From: Paenibacillus sp.
Lineage (GTDB): Bacteria; Bacillota; Bacilli; Paenibacillales; YIM-B00363
Assembly: GCF_031177825.1 (NCBI RefSeq)
Contig: NZ_JAPSKE010000005.1
Location: forward strand, 186,001 to 250,000
Length of the DNA: 64,000 bases
Reading direction: 5' to 3'
Shown here: positions 36,789 to 45,873 of the stretch, in pieces
Numbering within the stretch: position 1 is the first letter of the stretch
Layout: each line of letters starts with the position of its first letter
Made by a program: the position numbers and the translations under genes
Notes under the pieces: model-generated
The model's database searches: none
Seen by the model: the letters and a program-made list of their open reading frames with translations, nothing else
Told to the model about the DNA's origin: nothing

Positions 36789-38054
36789 CTACTCCCTTAC
36801 TTCCGCGCGGATGACTTGCGAGGCTTCCTCTCCGATCAAGCCAAGACGCCACATGGCGATTCCCTTCAACCCATATCGCTTGGCCAATCCGATCTTCGCG
36901 CCTAACGAGTCGGCATTCTCGCTACCCATGGAAATCCCAAGGAGAAGCTTCTCCGCCGGAACGTCGTTCAACGTCTGACGAATGGCTTCGTCCACGCGCT
37001 TCATCGGTTCCGGTCCCTTCTCGCCCTCGTATGCGTATGCCATGACGATCATCTCGTCGGATAACGTCGCAAGCGTCTTATAATCGTAACCGCGATATGC
37101 GCCGTTGGGCGGATGAACCGCGACCGCTAAGCGCAGTCCTCTCGCTTCGGTGGCCGACGCGAGCTTCCGGACGAAAGAATTATATAATGCCTGCACCGCC
37201 TCCGCGTCGCCGGTCAGCCCCAGCCCTTCGAAGTCGATCAGTACGCCGGCGAATCGGCGCTCCGCCGCAGTGTCCACGATCCGCTCGACCGTCCCTTCCG
37301 CGAGCGTTTCGTCTTCCAAGATCGCCGTCAGTTCGCCGGCGACGTCCGAAGCGAACACCATGAAATAAGGATCGCTCCCCTCTTCGGAGACGCCGTCCAC
37401 AAGCGATTGAGGCGTAACTTCCCCCGCGGGCTCCGGCCAATAGAAGTCCTTTCCTTCCAACGTAAAATTCGATGACTCGTCGATCCGGCCCCAACCGAAA
37501 GCGACGGCGTCGAACGAGGAAGCGAGCGACGCTTCCCGGAAGGAGGAGATGGCATAGAATGCCATCGTACGGAGATCGCGGGGCGGCGAATCGATCGACA
37601 CGGTACGCGTCGCGGCATCCCAAGACACGTTCGCCCCGAACTGCTGGCTAAAGAAACTGAGCGGGATGAGCGCAGCTCCGTCGACGGACATCGGGGCGAC
37701 TCGCAGTTCCGTATCGATCCCGTCGACGCGAGCGACGTTCGACCCTAATGTCAGCTCGACGAATTTGCCGTCCGCCGGGTCGGCCGCTGCGATCGACCGC
37801 GTCTCCTCTTGCCACTCCACCGTAATCCCAAGCGCTTCGGAGATCGCGCGGAAGGGGACCATCGTCGTACCGTCCACGATGCTTGGCGCTAGAGGAAGCG
37901 GAAGAGGATAATCGTCCAGTAAGATCGTAACCGGTTGCTCCGGGGGTCCCCCGGTTTGCGCCAGGGCCGTCGCCGAGCCGCATAGTCCGGCGCATACGGC
38001 AAGGGTAACGGCTGCCAGGCGCGTTGCGGCCTTTTCTCTGAAACTACTTTTCAT
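36789..38054 (-). CDS. Exported glycoside hydrolase family 18-like protein with copper-amine-oxidase-N domain
   Basis: A 421-residue secreted protein. The signal peptide ends near ATALAQ (about residue 32). A copper-amine-oxidase-like N domain follows (about 35-150; TTMVPFRAISEALGITVEW and LIPLSFFSQQFGANVSWD), then a GH18-type barrel (about 155-421). The catalytic DxxDxE-like strand reads FAGVLIDFEGLG, and YDYKTLATLSDEMIVMAYAYE is the conserved late strand. This resembles sporulation or wall-associated YaaH/YkvQ-type proteins rather than secreted chitinases. Start ATG 38054. It ends the unit downstream of blaI by 67 bp, so it could share a transcript with blaR1-blaI. Confidence 0.85.
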   Translation of the reverse strand: MKSSFREKAATRLAAVTLAVCAGLCGSATALAQTGGPPEQPVTILLDDYPLPLPLAPSIVDGTTMVPFRAISEALGITVEWQEETRSIAAADPADGKFVELTLGSNVARVDGIDTELRVAPMSVDGAALIPLSFFSQQFGANVSWDAATRTVSIDSPPRDLRTMAFYAISSFREASLASSFDAVAFGWGRIDESSNFTLEGKDFYWPEPAGEVTPQSLVDGVSEEGSDPYFMVFASDVAGELTAILEDETLAEGTVERIVDTAAERRFAGVLIDFEGLGLTGDAEAVQALYNSFVRKLASATEARGLRLAVAVHPPNGAYRGYDYKTLATLSDEMIVMAYAYEGEKGPEPMKRVDEAIRQTLNDVPAEKLLLGISMGSENADSLGAKIGLAKRYGLKGIAMWRLGLIGEEASQVIRAEVRE

Positions 38055-38121
38055 GTCCTGCACACTCCTGATATATAAAATTCGTGGTTGAGCATCGCAA
38101 ATAAGACCCAAGAGGCTTGGG

Positions 38122-38505
38122 TCAGTTTGGTTTCGGTTTGTCGCTCAGAATGGAACGGAGCTCTCGAATTTCCTCGTCCGACAAGGTTCGCTCTTCAATA
38201 AATTGAACCAGCATCGACTTCAGCGTTCCGCTGTAAATTCGTTTCACGAAGGACTGCGCTTCGGCATGCTGACATTCGCTTCGCGAATAAAGCGGGAAGA
38301 AGGTATATACCTTCGGCGCTTGATCGACGCCGACGACTTGCTTCTTCACTAACCGATCAAGCAACGTTCGGATCGTCTTCGGTTTCCAATCCGTCTTTTC
38401 CTGCAGCGCATGGACGACCTCGTTCGCCGTGAGCGGCGCCTTGTCCCACAGCACGTTCATGACTTCCCATTCCGCTTCCGAAATATTCGGCACGCTTCTT
38501 GTCAA
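38122..38505 (-). CDS. blaI: BlaI/MecI-family repressor
   Basis: A 127-residue winged-helix repressor. It opens PNISEAEWEVMNVLWDKAPL, with the recognition region KPKTIRTLLDRLVKKQVV, and the C-terminal dimerisation helices contain GTLKSMLVQFIEE, close to the cleavage and dimer region of MecI/BlaI. It starts at TTG 38505 (GGAGGG 9 bases upstream). It follows blaR1 by 32 bp and should repress its own unit and the PBP unit through the shared palindromes at 40347-40362 and 44394-44409. BlaR1-triggered proteolysis would relieve repression (known for the family). Confidence 0.92.
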   Translation of the reverse strand: MTRSVPNISEAEWEVMNVLWDKAPLTANEVVHALQEKTDWKPKTIRTLLDRLVKKQVVGVDQAPKVYTFFPLYSRSECQHAEAQSFVKRIYSGTLKSMLVQFIEERTLSDEEIRELRSILSDKPKPN

Positions 38506-38537
38506 CTCGATCTTCCCTCCTGTCGAACGGTGCGGCG

Positions 38538-40310
38538 TTAGTAGATGCCTTTATCCCTTAAGATGGATAACGTGATTTCCGCCGCGGCGCTTCCGTTCGC
38601 CCGATTCTCGCTCCCGACGTGCGTCGCGAAGAAATACGTATTTCCTTCCTTCTCTACATAACCGACGAACCAACCGCTCTCTTCCTTGCCGTTCACCGCG
38701 CCGGTGCCGGTCTTCCCGGACAAGAGCGCGCCGCCCTTCTCGTCCAAGCGAATCGCATCCTTTACCGTTTCGATATGCTCGTCCCGAAACTCGAATCGAT
38801 TGCTGTAGAACGATTCCAACAACAGCACCTGCTCCACGGGGGAAATCTTCAAGGACGATTCCAACCAGAACGGCGAGGCGCCGTCAGATAAGTCGGCGTT
38901 CCCGTAGCCGATCCGCTCCAAATACGCTTGCATGCGATCCCGCCCGATTCGCGCATCGATCTCTTGAAAATACCAGTTCACCGAACGATTCATCGCCGTG
39001 AACAAGTCCTGATCTCGATTCCAAGCGTCGTAAGGATGCAGCTTGCCATCCCAGCGGAGCGTGGAACGGTCCGCTTCGACCGCTCCGGAATCCAGCCCGA
39101 ATAACGCGCCATATATTTTAAAGGTCGAATCGGGCGAAACTCTCCGCTCGCTTCCGGATTTGTTGTAAATTGTATAACGATCGGTCTGCGCGTCGTACAT
39201 TACGAAGCTGCCCTCGTAATCGGCGAAGTAAGTGCGCAAATCTTCGTAGGTCGCCTTCTCGTCCGCGAACGAGAACCGGTTCTCGTCGACGGCCAATACG
39301 GAAGCGAGAGGAACTTGACAGGCAACGAAAGCCGATGCGATCAGAAACACCGCGATACTCTTCCTTCTTAGGCGGCCGGACTCGGAGGTATAGGCGGCTA
39401 TTCTCTCGATCCGCCGCTTCAGCTGCTTCTTGGAGCTCGCGAACCGATTTCCCCACGCGAGATCCAGGGGGCGCGACATCTTTTCCGCGAAATTGATCAT
39501 CGTATGTCCGTACTTCGCGTGCGAACGGTCGTCTAGCGTTCGGAGCACGGCATGATCGCACGCGATTTCCCGATCTAACCGCATGTTTCGGAACGCGAGC
39601 CATACAAGCGGGTTATACCAGTATAACAGTTGAAACGCGACGAGCAGAACGCCGGTTAGATTATCCTTATGTTTATAGTGAATGAGCTCGTGCAGCATAA
39701 TATATTTGATTTCCTCCGCCGAAAGCCATTCGTAGTAACGTTGCGGGAACACCAAATACGTCCTGCCCACCCCGACCAGCATCGGGGAAACCACGAGTGC
39801 CGACTCCAAGACGATGAAATGCTTCGACAAGCCGAGATGCTTCTTGCACTGCTCCAGCAGACGTAAAGTTTCTTCGTCGTTCACCCGGCGGGAGGTTCTC
39901 TTCAGCTTCTCGATTTTTAACCAGGAACCAAGGAGCGGTACCGCCAACGCAAGCACGCCCGCGAGCCAAACTCCGGCGACGGCGCTATCCAGGAACGCCG
40001 ACGAGGTACGGCCGACGGACACCGTAAAATCTTGCAGCCAGTTCCCGTCTCCCGCCGGAGGGCCTACAGGCCCCGCGATCGAGGCGCCGGTACCGGCAGA
40101 CCGCGCGGCTTTCGGGAGGGACCATTCGATTCCGAGGCGAAGCATGTCGAGCGGCAGCATAGGGAGAGTCAGGGCGATCGGGAGCAAAAACCAAAGTTTA
40201 TAATGCCATAATGCGGTGAGCTGTCTGCGAAATATACGTTTTAAGAGCAATATTCCGGCGACGGTGATCGATGAAACGACGAAACCGACGAATAGCTGCG
40301 GATAAAACAA
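38538..40310 (-). CDS. blaR1: BlaR1/MecR1 beta-lactam sensor-transducer
   Basis: A 590-residue membrane sensor. An N-terminal M56 peptidase domain with several helices carries the zinc motif HELIH (207-211). A C-terminal extracellular class D beta-lactamase-like sensor has all four motifs: STFK (395-398, acylated serine), SVN (443-445), YGN (469-471) and KTGT (533-536). Acylation by a beta-lactam is known to activate the peptidase, which removes BlaI. The start is TTG 40310 (AGAGGGG upstream). It is followed by blaI and preceded by a palindromic operator. With every motif intact it is likely functional. Confidence 0.94.
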   Translation of the reverse strand: MFYPQLFVGFVVSSITVAGILLLKRIFRRQLTALWHYKLWFLLPIALTLPMLPLDMLRLGIEWSLPKAARSAGTGASIAGPVGPPAGDGNWLQDFTVSVGRTSSAFLDSAVAGVWLAGVLALAVPLLGSWLKIEKLKRTSRRVNDEETLRLLEQCKKHLGLSKHFIVLESALVVSPMLVGVGRTYLVFPQRYYEWLSAEEIKYIMLHELIHYKHKDNLTGVLLVAFQLLYWYNPLVWLAFRNMRLDREIACDHAVLRTLDDRSHAKYGHTMINFAEKMSRPLDLAWGNRFASSKKQLKRRIERIAAYTSESGRLRRKSIAVFLIASAFVACQVPLASVLAVDENRFSFADEKATYEDLRTYFADYEGSFVMYDAQTDRYTIYNKSGSERRVSPDSTFKIYGALFGLDSGAVEADRSTLRWDGKLHPYDAWNRDQDLFTAMNRSVNWYFQEIDARIGRDRMQAYLERIGYGNADLSDGASPFWLESSLKISPVEQVLLLESFYSNRFEFRDEHIETVKDAIRLDEKGGALLSGKTGTGAVNGKEESGWFVGYVEKEGNTYFFATHVGSENRANGSAAAEITLSILRDKGIY

Positions 40311-40346
40311 AGCATGCTTCCCCTCTCGTGCGTCACGCTCAAATAC

Positions 40347-40362
40347 GATTACAGAGGTAATC
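40347..40362. promoter_or_regulatory. BlaI-type operator of the blaR1-blaI unit
   Basis: GATTACAGAGGTAATC has perfect six-base arms and lies 37 bp upstream of the blaR1 start. It matches the operator at 44394-44409 in GATTACA and in the GTA-TC half. A weak -35-like TTGTGG sits beside it on the minus strand. Confidence 0.7.
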
Positions 40363-40391
40363 TTACCACAAGATCCTCTTCCTGTGACGTC

Positions 40392-42362
40392 CTAAAATCC
40401 GTAGACGGCTTGATACGCATCGAAGATTTTACGCGCGATAGGCGCCGCTCCCCGACCGCCGTAGCCGCCTTCGGGGACGACGACGGCCACGGCTACTTTC
40501 GGATTGTCCGCAGGCGCGTATCCGATGAACACCGCATTTTCCACTCGACCGCCGCTAACGTCTTGCTCCGACGTACCGGTCTTGCGACGGAACGTATAGG
40601 TCACGCCGTCGAAACCTTGCACGTTACTCTTCATTCCCGCTTCGATCTCCTCCCAGAACGATTCGGGGAACCGAACTTCATTCAGCACGACGGGTTCGAA
40701 GGTTTGGAGCGTCTCCCCCTCGGCATTCACGGCTTTCTCCGCGAATTGGGGCTTTATGCGCTTGCCGCGGTTGGCCAGAACGGCCGCATATTGGGCAAGT
40801 TGAAGCGCGGTATACTTCCCTTGTTGCCCGAACGATGCGTAGATCAACGCGGACTGCGCGCTGGCGTTGTCGGCTTCGGCCAAGTATCCCGCCACCCCCG
40901 CCTGCTCCCCGAGCAGCCCGCTGCCCGTCGTCACCCCTAGCCCGAAGCTCTTCATATATCGGTCCCAAATTTCGACGCCTTCCTTCCCGTCGCGGAGATA
41001 GAGCGCGTTGCCGATCATCTCCGCCATGAACGCATTGGACGACTTCTGCAGCGCCGTCGCCGGTTCCAGGAGGCCTAGGCTCCGGCCTCCGTCGTTTCTT
41101 ACGCTGACGCGATGCGTTCCCTTCTTCCCGAAGGCGAACGATCCGGCGTCCCGGTATTGCGTATTCGTCGTAATCAATCCTTCCGCCAATCCGATCAATA
41201 CGGTTAACGGCTTCTGCGTCGATCCGAGGAATACCAACGACGAAGCGTGTTTATTCGCTTCCTCTTGGGACTCCCACTGCTGATACGTCTCCCGAATCGC
41301 GCCGTTGCCGACGATCGAGTGGATCGCGCTCCATTCGTCCTGAGCGATGCGCCCTCCCCGCCATACGTTAGGATCGTAGTCCGGAATACTCGCCATGGCG
41401 ACGACCTTCCCGGTATCCACCTCCATGGCGACCGCATAACCGGCTCGCGCGAACGGGGCCCGGTCTCCGCTTTCGAAGGGCGCGGTTCGAAGATAAGACA
41501 GATGCTCGGCGATCGCTTTCTCCGTTTCCAGTTGCACCTGCTTATGGATCGTCAAATAGAGGTCCGCCCCTTTCTCCGGGTAGACCGTGACGGCAGGACC
41601 GGCGATATGCCCGGCTGCGTCGACGGCGACCGACTTCATGCCGTTCTTCCCTCGCAGCAGATCCTGAAACAACAGCTCGAGACCGTCGTTGCCGACTAAC
41701 TCATGCCCCAAATACCGGGTGTAGGGATCGTTCGTCTTTTGTTTGTCCTTGTAGAAATCCAAACTTTGCACCGCCGCTTCGTACGTCTTTAAGTATCCGA
41801 CGAGCTGTACGGCGATCGACGATGCATCGTAGGCCCGAATACTTTCTTCGGCGACCTCGAGCTGCGGGTATTCCGCCGCGTGCGACATGAAGTAAGCGAC
41901 TTCGCGTTTCGTCAAGTCGTGTTTGATTTTCCGGGGCATGTACCCGTAACTGCGGTCGGATCCGAGGTCCATCTGTTCCATTATCGCTTCCGATCGAAGC
42001 ATTCCGTCTTCCTCCCCGTAGGTCGCGAAGACGTCCTCCAATCGTTCGGCAAGCGCCTCCGCGTCCTCCGCTTTCATTCCCGGGAGCAAGGTGAAGTAGA
42101 GCGCTTGCGTCGGGACCGAGTATGCGATAGGACTCCCGGCGGCATCGAAGATCCCTCCCCGAATCGGGGGAATGGGAACCGTTCTTGTCGTCGTCCGCTG
42201 CTCCGCCTCCCGCATATGTTCTCCTTGCACCAATTGAACGTGAGCCAGCTTGACGACTAGGATGCAAAACATTCCGAACACAACGAAGAAAAAGAGATTG
42301 ATGCGGCGTACGAGGTCCCGTCTCTGGTATTGCTGCCCGCGCCGCTCCTTACTCCCGTCCAT
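40392..42362 (-). CDS. Class B penicillin-binding protein (PBP2/MrdA-like transpeptidase)
   Basis: A 656-residue bitopic membrane PBP. A single N-terminal anchor (LFFFVVFGMFCILVVKLAHV) is followed by a dimerisation domain with IPPIRGGIFDAAGSPIAYSV, and then the transpeptidase domain with the active serine in GSTQKP (S381-K384), SSN (441-443) and KTGT near residue 600. The start is ATG 42362, inside the end of the mecA-like gene (14-bp overlap, AAGGAG 7 bases upstream), so it is coupled to it. STQK in place of the usual STxK with a small residue is slightly unusual. Likely a second, low-affinity or induced transpeptidase. Confidence 0.9.
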   Translation of the reverse strand: MDGSKERRGQQYQRRDLVRRINLFFFVVFGMFCILVVKLAHVQLVQGEHMREAEQRTTTRTVPIPPIRGGIFDAAGSPIAYSVPTQALYFTLLPGMKAEDAEALAERLEDVFATYGEEDGMLRSEAIMEQMDLGSDRSYGYMPRKIKHDLTKREVAYFMSHAAEYPQLEVAEESIRAYDASSIAVQLVGYLKTYEAAVQSLDFYKDKQKTNDPYTRYLGHELVGNDGLELLFQDLLRGKNGMKSVAVDAAGHIAGPAVTVYPEKGADLYLTIHKQVQLETEKAIAEHLSYLRTAPFESGDRAPFARAGYAVAMEVDTGKVVAMASIPDYDPNVWRGGRIAQDEWSAIHSIVGNGAIRETYQQWESQEEANKHASSLVFLGSTQKPLTVLIGLAEGLITTNTQYRDAGSFAFGKKGTHRVSVRNDGGRSLGLLEPATALQKSSNAFMAEMIGNALYLRDGKEGVEIWDRYMKSFGLGVTTGSGLLGEQAGVAGYLAEADNASAQSALIYASFGQQGKYTALQLAQYAAVLANRGKRIKPQFAEKAVNAEGETLQTFEPVVLNEVRFPESFWEEIEAGMKSNVQGFDGVTYTFRRKTGTSEQDVSGGRVENAVFIGYAPADNPKVAVAVVVPEGGYGGRGAAPIARKIFDAYQAVYGF

Positions 42363-44379
42363 GGAAATACTCCTTGAGCACCTTCGCCGTCTTCCGCACG
42401 ACATGAGTGCTCCCGCCGCGGCTCCCCACGTCTTCGATCATCGCAGCCAGCAGCAGCTCCCCCCGTTCCGCCTCGTAAGCTACGAACCATCCGTTCTCCT
42501 GCCCGGCTTCCCCCTTGCTCTTCTTTAACTCGGCCGTTCCCGTCTTCCCCGCGATCCGGCGCCCGTCGATCGAAGCTCGATGCCCCGTCCCCGCCGGGTT
42601 TTCCACGACTTCGAGCAGCATGCGGTTCATCGCGGCGGCCGTCTCCGAATCGAATATCGGTTCCCCCCAAGCTTCGCCCAACGACGGCCCGCCGTCCGAA
42701 TATTCCAGAACCGGCTTCACCATCATTCCGTTATTGACGAACGGAGTATACGCCAGGGCCACATGAAGCGAGCTCATCAACACTTCCCCTTGCCCGTACG
42801 CGGAGTCGGCCAACAAAATCTCGTTGTCGATGCCGTCGTTGGATAAACTCGCTACGGGGAAGGGGTACGGAATCGGAAGGGGACGGTCGAAGCCGAATCT
42901 CCCCGCCTCTCGGCTGAATCGTTCCGCGCCGATCTCCAACGCCTCCTGCGCCAGGTATATGTTATCCGAATTCACGATAGCGTCCGTCAAACTTTCCACC
43001 GGTACGTCCCTTACCCGTTTCACGTAATAGCTGCCCCAACTTTCGTCCTTCGTCCATCGCAATCCGTCGATCGCTTTCATCTCGTCGACGGCGCTGACGC
43101 CGAGCTTCAATCCGATGGAGGCGGTGATCGGTTTAAAGACGGATCCGGGCACGTATAAACTTGTAAACCGATTCAGCAGCGGTTTCTTCGGGTCCTCGTT
43201 CCAAGACGTCCACTGTTCGGCCGAAAGTCCCGTGATGAAGAGGTTCGGGTCGTAAGCCGGACTGCTGACCAAAGCAAACACTTCGCCGCTCTTCGGATGA
43301 ACGGCCGCCGCCGTCCCCGCATCGCCCTCGAACGAGTAATAAATCGACTGCTGAAGCTCGGCGTCGATCGTGAGCCGGATGTCCTCCCCCGGCATCGCCG
43401 CGACTTCGGCAAGCGTCTTTCTTAGCTGCCCGTCCGCCTGAACGATTGCAATTTGGACGCCGTCTCTTCCCCTGAGCCGTTGCTCGTATAGGAGTTCCAA
43501 ACCGGCTTTCCCGATCATATCGTTTGGTTCGTACCGTCCCGCATGTTTCTCCAGATCCTCCGCCGTAACCGGTCGGATATACCCGGTGAGGTGAGCGGCA
43601 GCCTCGCCGTACGGGTAGACCCTTGTGGACTCCTCGCGGATCGTTACCCCCCCAAGATCGCTGTAATCGTGTTTCAGCCGTTCCAAGGTCATATTGACGA
43701 TCGGGACGAAGAGATCGTCTTCGACCCATGGGGCCGACAGCTTGTCCACGATGACGGATTCGGGTATCGCTAACTTCTCCGCAAGCGCGGCGATGGTTCG
43801 CTCCCTGTCCTCGCCCAGTTGGCCCGGAACGATTCCGAGCACTTCGACGGTGCCGTTCGCGGCCAATTCCCGATCGAAGCCGTCGTAGATCGTTCCCCGT
43901 TCCGCCTTTCGCTTGCGGACGAACACTCGATCCCCTTCTTCCATCGACGGGAAGAGCAGCGAGGGGCTCCAATCCACCTTCCACTTATGGTTCGTTTCCT
44001 TGCTTTTCGAGATCGGGACAACGCCTTCGAAAGCGATCGGACCCGCGACCGTATCCATCTCCACCCGGTAAGGGTACGTCCGTTTGTCCAGGGGACCGCC
44101 ATCCGTCTTCGTTTCGTCGATAGGCGCAGGCGTAATCTCCAACCGGGTCATTCCGATTCCTTCATAGATGGAACGATATCTGGTCACGAATTGTTCTTTC
44201 GAAAGCGCGGCTTGCACGGGTTCCGCCAGCAATTCGTACATACGCTCGTATCGCCCCTGTCGCCAATCCTCGACGTACTCGGCGAACACTTCTTCCGGTT
44301 TCGCTTTCTGCTCGCAACTCGCTAGAACCCAAAGGGAGAAGAGCCACAATAACAGAGTGTACCGTCTCAGCTCTACCAC
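42349..44379 (-). CDS. MecA-like lipoprotein penicillin-binding protein (PbpC/PBP3 type)
   Basis: A 676-residue PBP. It has a lipoprotein signal ending LASC (Cys22), an N-terminal NTF2-like MecA_N domain (about 28-145; VFAEYVEDWRQGRYERMYEL), a dimerisation domain (about 155-310; RGTIYDGFDRELAANG and AAHLTGYIRP) and a transpeptidase with S413-VFK, SDN (471-473) and KTGT (612-615). This is the domain order of S. aureus MecA and B. subtilis PbpC. It starts at GTG 44379 and is the first gene of a two-PBP unit behind a sigma-A promoter with a BlaI-type operator, so expression should be beta-lactam inducible. The degree of beta-lactam resistance cannot be read from sequence. Confidence 0.9.
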   Translation of the reverse strand: MVELRRYTLLLWLFSLWVLASCEQKAKPEEVFAEYVEDWRQGRYERMYELLAEPVQAALSKEQFVTRYRSIYEGIGMTRLEITPAPIDETKTDGGPLDKRTYPYRVEMDTVAGPIAFEGVVPISKSKETNHKWKVDWSPSLLFPSMEEGDRVFVRKRKAERGTIYDGFDRELAANGTVEVLGIVPGQLGEDRERTIAALAEKLAIPESVIVDKLSAPWVEDDLFVPIVNMTLERLKHDYSDLGGVTIREESTRVYPYGEAAAHLTGYIRPVTAEDLEKHAGRYEPNDMIGKAGLELLYEQRLRGRDGVQIAIVQADGQLRKTLAEVAAMPGEDIRLTIDAELQQSIYYSFEGDAGTAAAVHPKSGEVFALVSSPAYDPNLFITGLSAEQWTSWNEDPKKPLLNRFTSLYVPGSVFKPITASIGLKLGVSAVDEMKAIDGLRWTKDESWGSYYVKRVRDVPVESLTDAIVNSDNIYLAQEALEIGAERFSREAGRFGFDRPLPIPYPFPVASLSNDGIDNEILLADSAYGQGEVLMSSLHVALAYTPFVNNGMMVKPVLEYSDGGPSLGEAWGEPIFDSETAAAMNRMLLEVVENPAGTGHRASIDGRRIAGKTGTAELKKSKGEAGQENGWFVAYEAERGELLLAAMIEDVGSRGGSTHVVRKTAKVLKEYFHGRE

Positions 44380-44393
44380 TCGCTTCCTTAATA

Positions 44394-44440
44394 GATTACA
44401 CGTGTAGTCTTAAAATACACAAATCGCCCCTTCGTGTCAA
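44394..44440 (-). promoter_or_regulatory. Promoter and BlaI-type operator of the PBP operon
   Basis: Minus strand: TTGACA (44435-44440), 17 bp, TATTTT (44412-44417). The palindrome AGACTACACGTGTAATCT (44393-44410) begins directly after the -10 box and covers the transcription start. Its TACA-CG-TGTA centre is the known BlaI/MecI half-site pair. Confidence 0.85.
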
Positions 44441-44974
44441 AGTCCAGAGCCGGAAACGCTCGCTGCGACAATGCGAAAGCCGAACGAGAGGTAGGATGGA
44501 GGTCCTACCTCAACGTTCGGCCGAATAGCGGGAGCTGCGATTCCGCGGCGGCGCCGATTACGTCATGCGTTCCTTTCCTTACACGACCTTGCCGGACCGG
44601 ATATTAGTGACGGATTCAACGAAGAAAATAGAGAACATCAACCTTCCCTATTTCCGCTCCCTCCCCGCGTTTTGCCCGAATAGCGAACAGCGACTTTCCC
44701 TATTTCGCGCGAAATCGCCGGTAAGGTCCGTTTCTAGCACGAATAGGGAAATTTGATGTTCCCTATTTGCCCCTTTATGCCTTGCGCGGCGAAAATAGGG
44801 AACTTTCCTGTACTCTATCGTCAGTTGCGTCCACGTCGCACGCCGCCGACGCGCGAAATGAGGAGCTCCTCCTAAATTTTTAGGGCATGCCGCCTCGAAA
44901 ATTGAGGAGCGCCTCCCCATTTGCACGCGCCCATAGAAACAAAGCGCGCCGCCTCCCGACGGCGCGTTACCTTA
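44441..44974. repeat. Repeat-rich intergenic region
   Basis: About 530 bp without a gene. It holds a 17-bp bipartite hairpin (44479-44521: GCCGAACG-A-GAGGTAGGA / TCCTACCTC-AA-CGTTCGGC), then five copies of TTCCCTATTT or its complement in both orientations (44644-44653, 44696-44705, 44742-44750 partial, 44759-44768, 44792-44802). The palindrome CCTCGAAAATTGAGG at 44892-44906 is also present at 34944. A copy of the AAATAGGGAA unit also occurs at 6900. These look like a family of short dispersed intergenic repeats. Confidence 0.6.
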
Positions 44975-45826
44975 TTAAAGCTTCTGCATCTTCTCCGGGT
45001 GGAGCATGACGTCGATCTGCTCGCGAATGCTCTCCGGCCGGAACAGCTGCTTCCAATTTTCCTTGATCATCGCCCGACGGCCGTAGTCGATGGCGACGAG
45101 GCACGCGTCCGAGAACGGATTGACCCGGTTAAAGACGACGGCGAGCTCGATATTGATATGGCCTAGCATGAAGTCCTTGGCGGCTTCGTACGGAACGCCG
45201 CGCCGCACCGCCTCGTCCATCGCTTCGCCCAGCAGCGTAGCCATCATCGCCCCGATCGTCTCCGCCATCGTCGGTTCGAGGATCGCCATCTGCTCCACCG
45301 TAATCCGATGCGACCGCATGACCGGCGCATACATCTCGGCGGCGAGCCGCTCGCCGACCTCGTAATCCGATTCCGGTCCCTGCATCAACGCGCACACGAT
45401 CGCCTGCTTGGCGGCGACGCCGCCGAACAAGTCGCTCTTCGCCTCCGGCGTCGTCTCGTCGTTGAAAACCGGCGGATGACACGGATGCGCCACGAAGTAT
45501 GCGACATCCGCCCGCTCGGGCAGCTTCCCCAGATAGGCGGCGGCCGGGTCCAGCGCCACGAGCATGGCGCCGGACTTCATCTTAGGCACGATTCCCGCCG
45601 AGACGTCGCCGATCGCGACGTCCGGGATGGCCAGCACGACGATATCCGCTTCGGCGACGGCCTCTTCGAGCGGCGTCGTGCGGAGTCCGCGCTCCGCGAG
45701 CCGGGCGATGCCCCGCTCCCCGATCTCCACGTAATGTACGCGCCGATCGCCTTTCTTCAGGTTGTCCGCGATTCTGCAGCCCATCTTGCCGCCGGCGCCG
45801 AGTAACGCAACGCTTTGAGTACGCAT
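44975..45826 (-). CDS. apnO: NAD-binding oxidoreductase, probable D-apionate oxidoisomerase
   Basis: A 283-residue protein. An N-terminal Rossmann fold opens VALLGAGGKMGCRIADNLKK, then DIVVLAIPDVAIGDVSAGIV, VAHPCHPPVFND and a helical C-terminal half of the phosphogluconate-dehydrogenase C-terminal type (VEQMAILEPTMAETIGAMMA, and HINIELAVVFNRVNPFSDAC). ApnO, which converts D-apionate to 3-oxo-isoapionate, has this architecture. The call rests mainly on the neighbours (DUF1537 kinase, RuBisCO-like protein, apiosidase). The start is ATG 45826 with GGAGG 10 bases upstream. It is the last gene of the cluster. An alternative is another oxidoreductase for a branched sugar acid. Confidence 0.65.
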   Translation of the reverse strand: MRTQSVALLGAGGKMGCRIADNLKKGDRRVHYVEIGERGIARLAERGLRTTPLEEAVAEADIVVLAIPDVAIGDVSAGIVPKMKSGAMLVALDPAAAYLGKLPERADVAYFVAHPCHPPVFNDETTPEAKSDLFGGVAAKQAIVCALMQGPESDYEVGERLAAEMYAPVMRSHRITVEQMAILEPTMAETIGAMMATLLGEAMDEAVRRGVPYEAAKDFMLGHINIELAVVFNRVNPFSDACLVAIDYGRRAMIKENWKQLFRPESIREQIDVMLHPEKMQKL

Positions 45827-45873
45827 GGTATTCGTTCCTCCCCCATCCCAAGTTGTAGTATAAAAGTCCGCCT

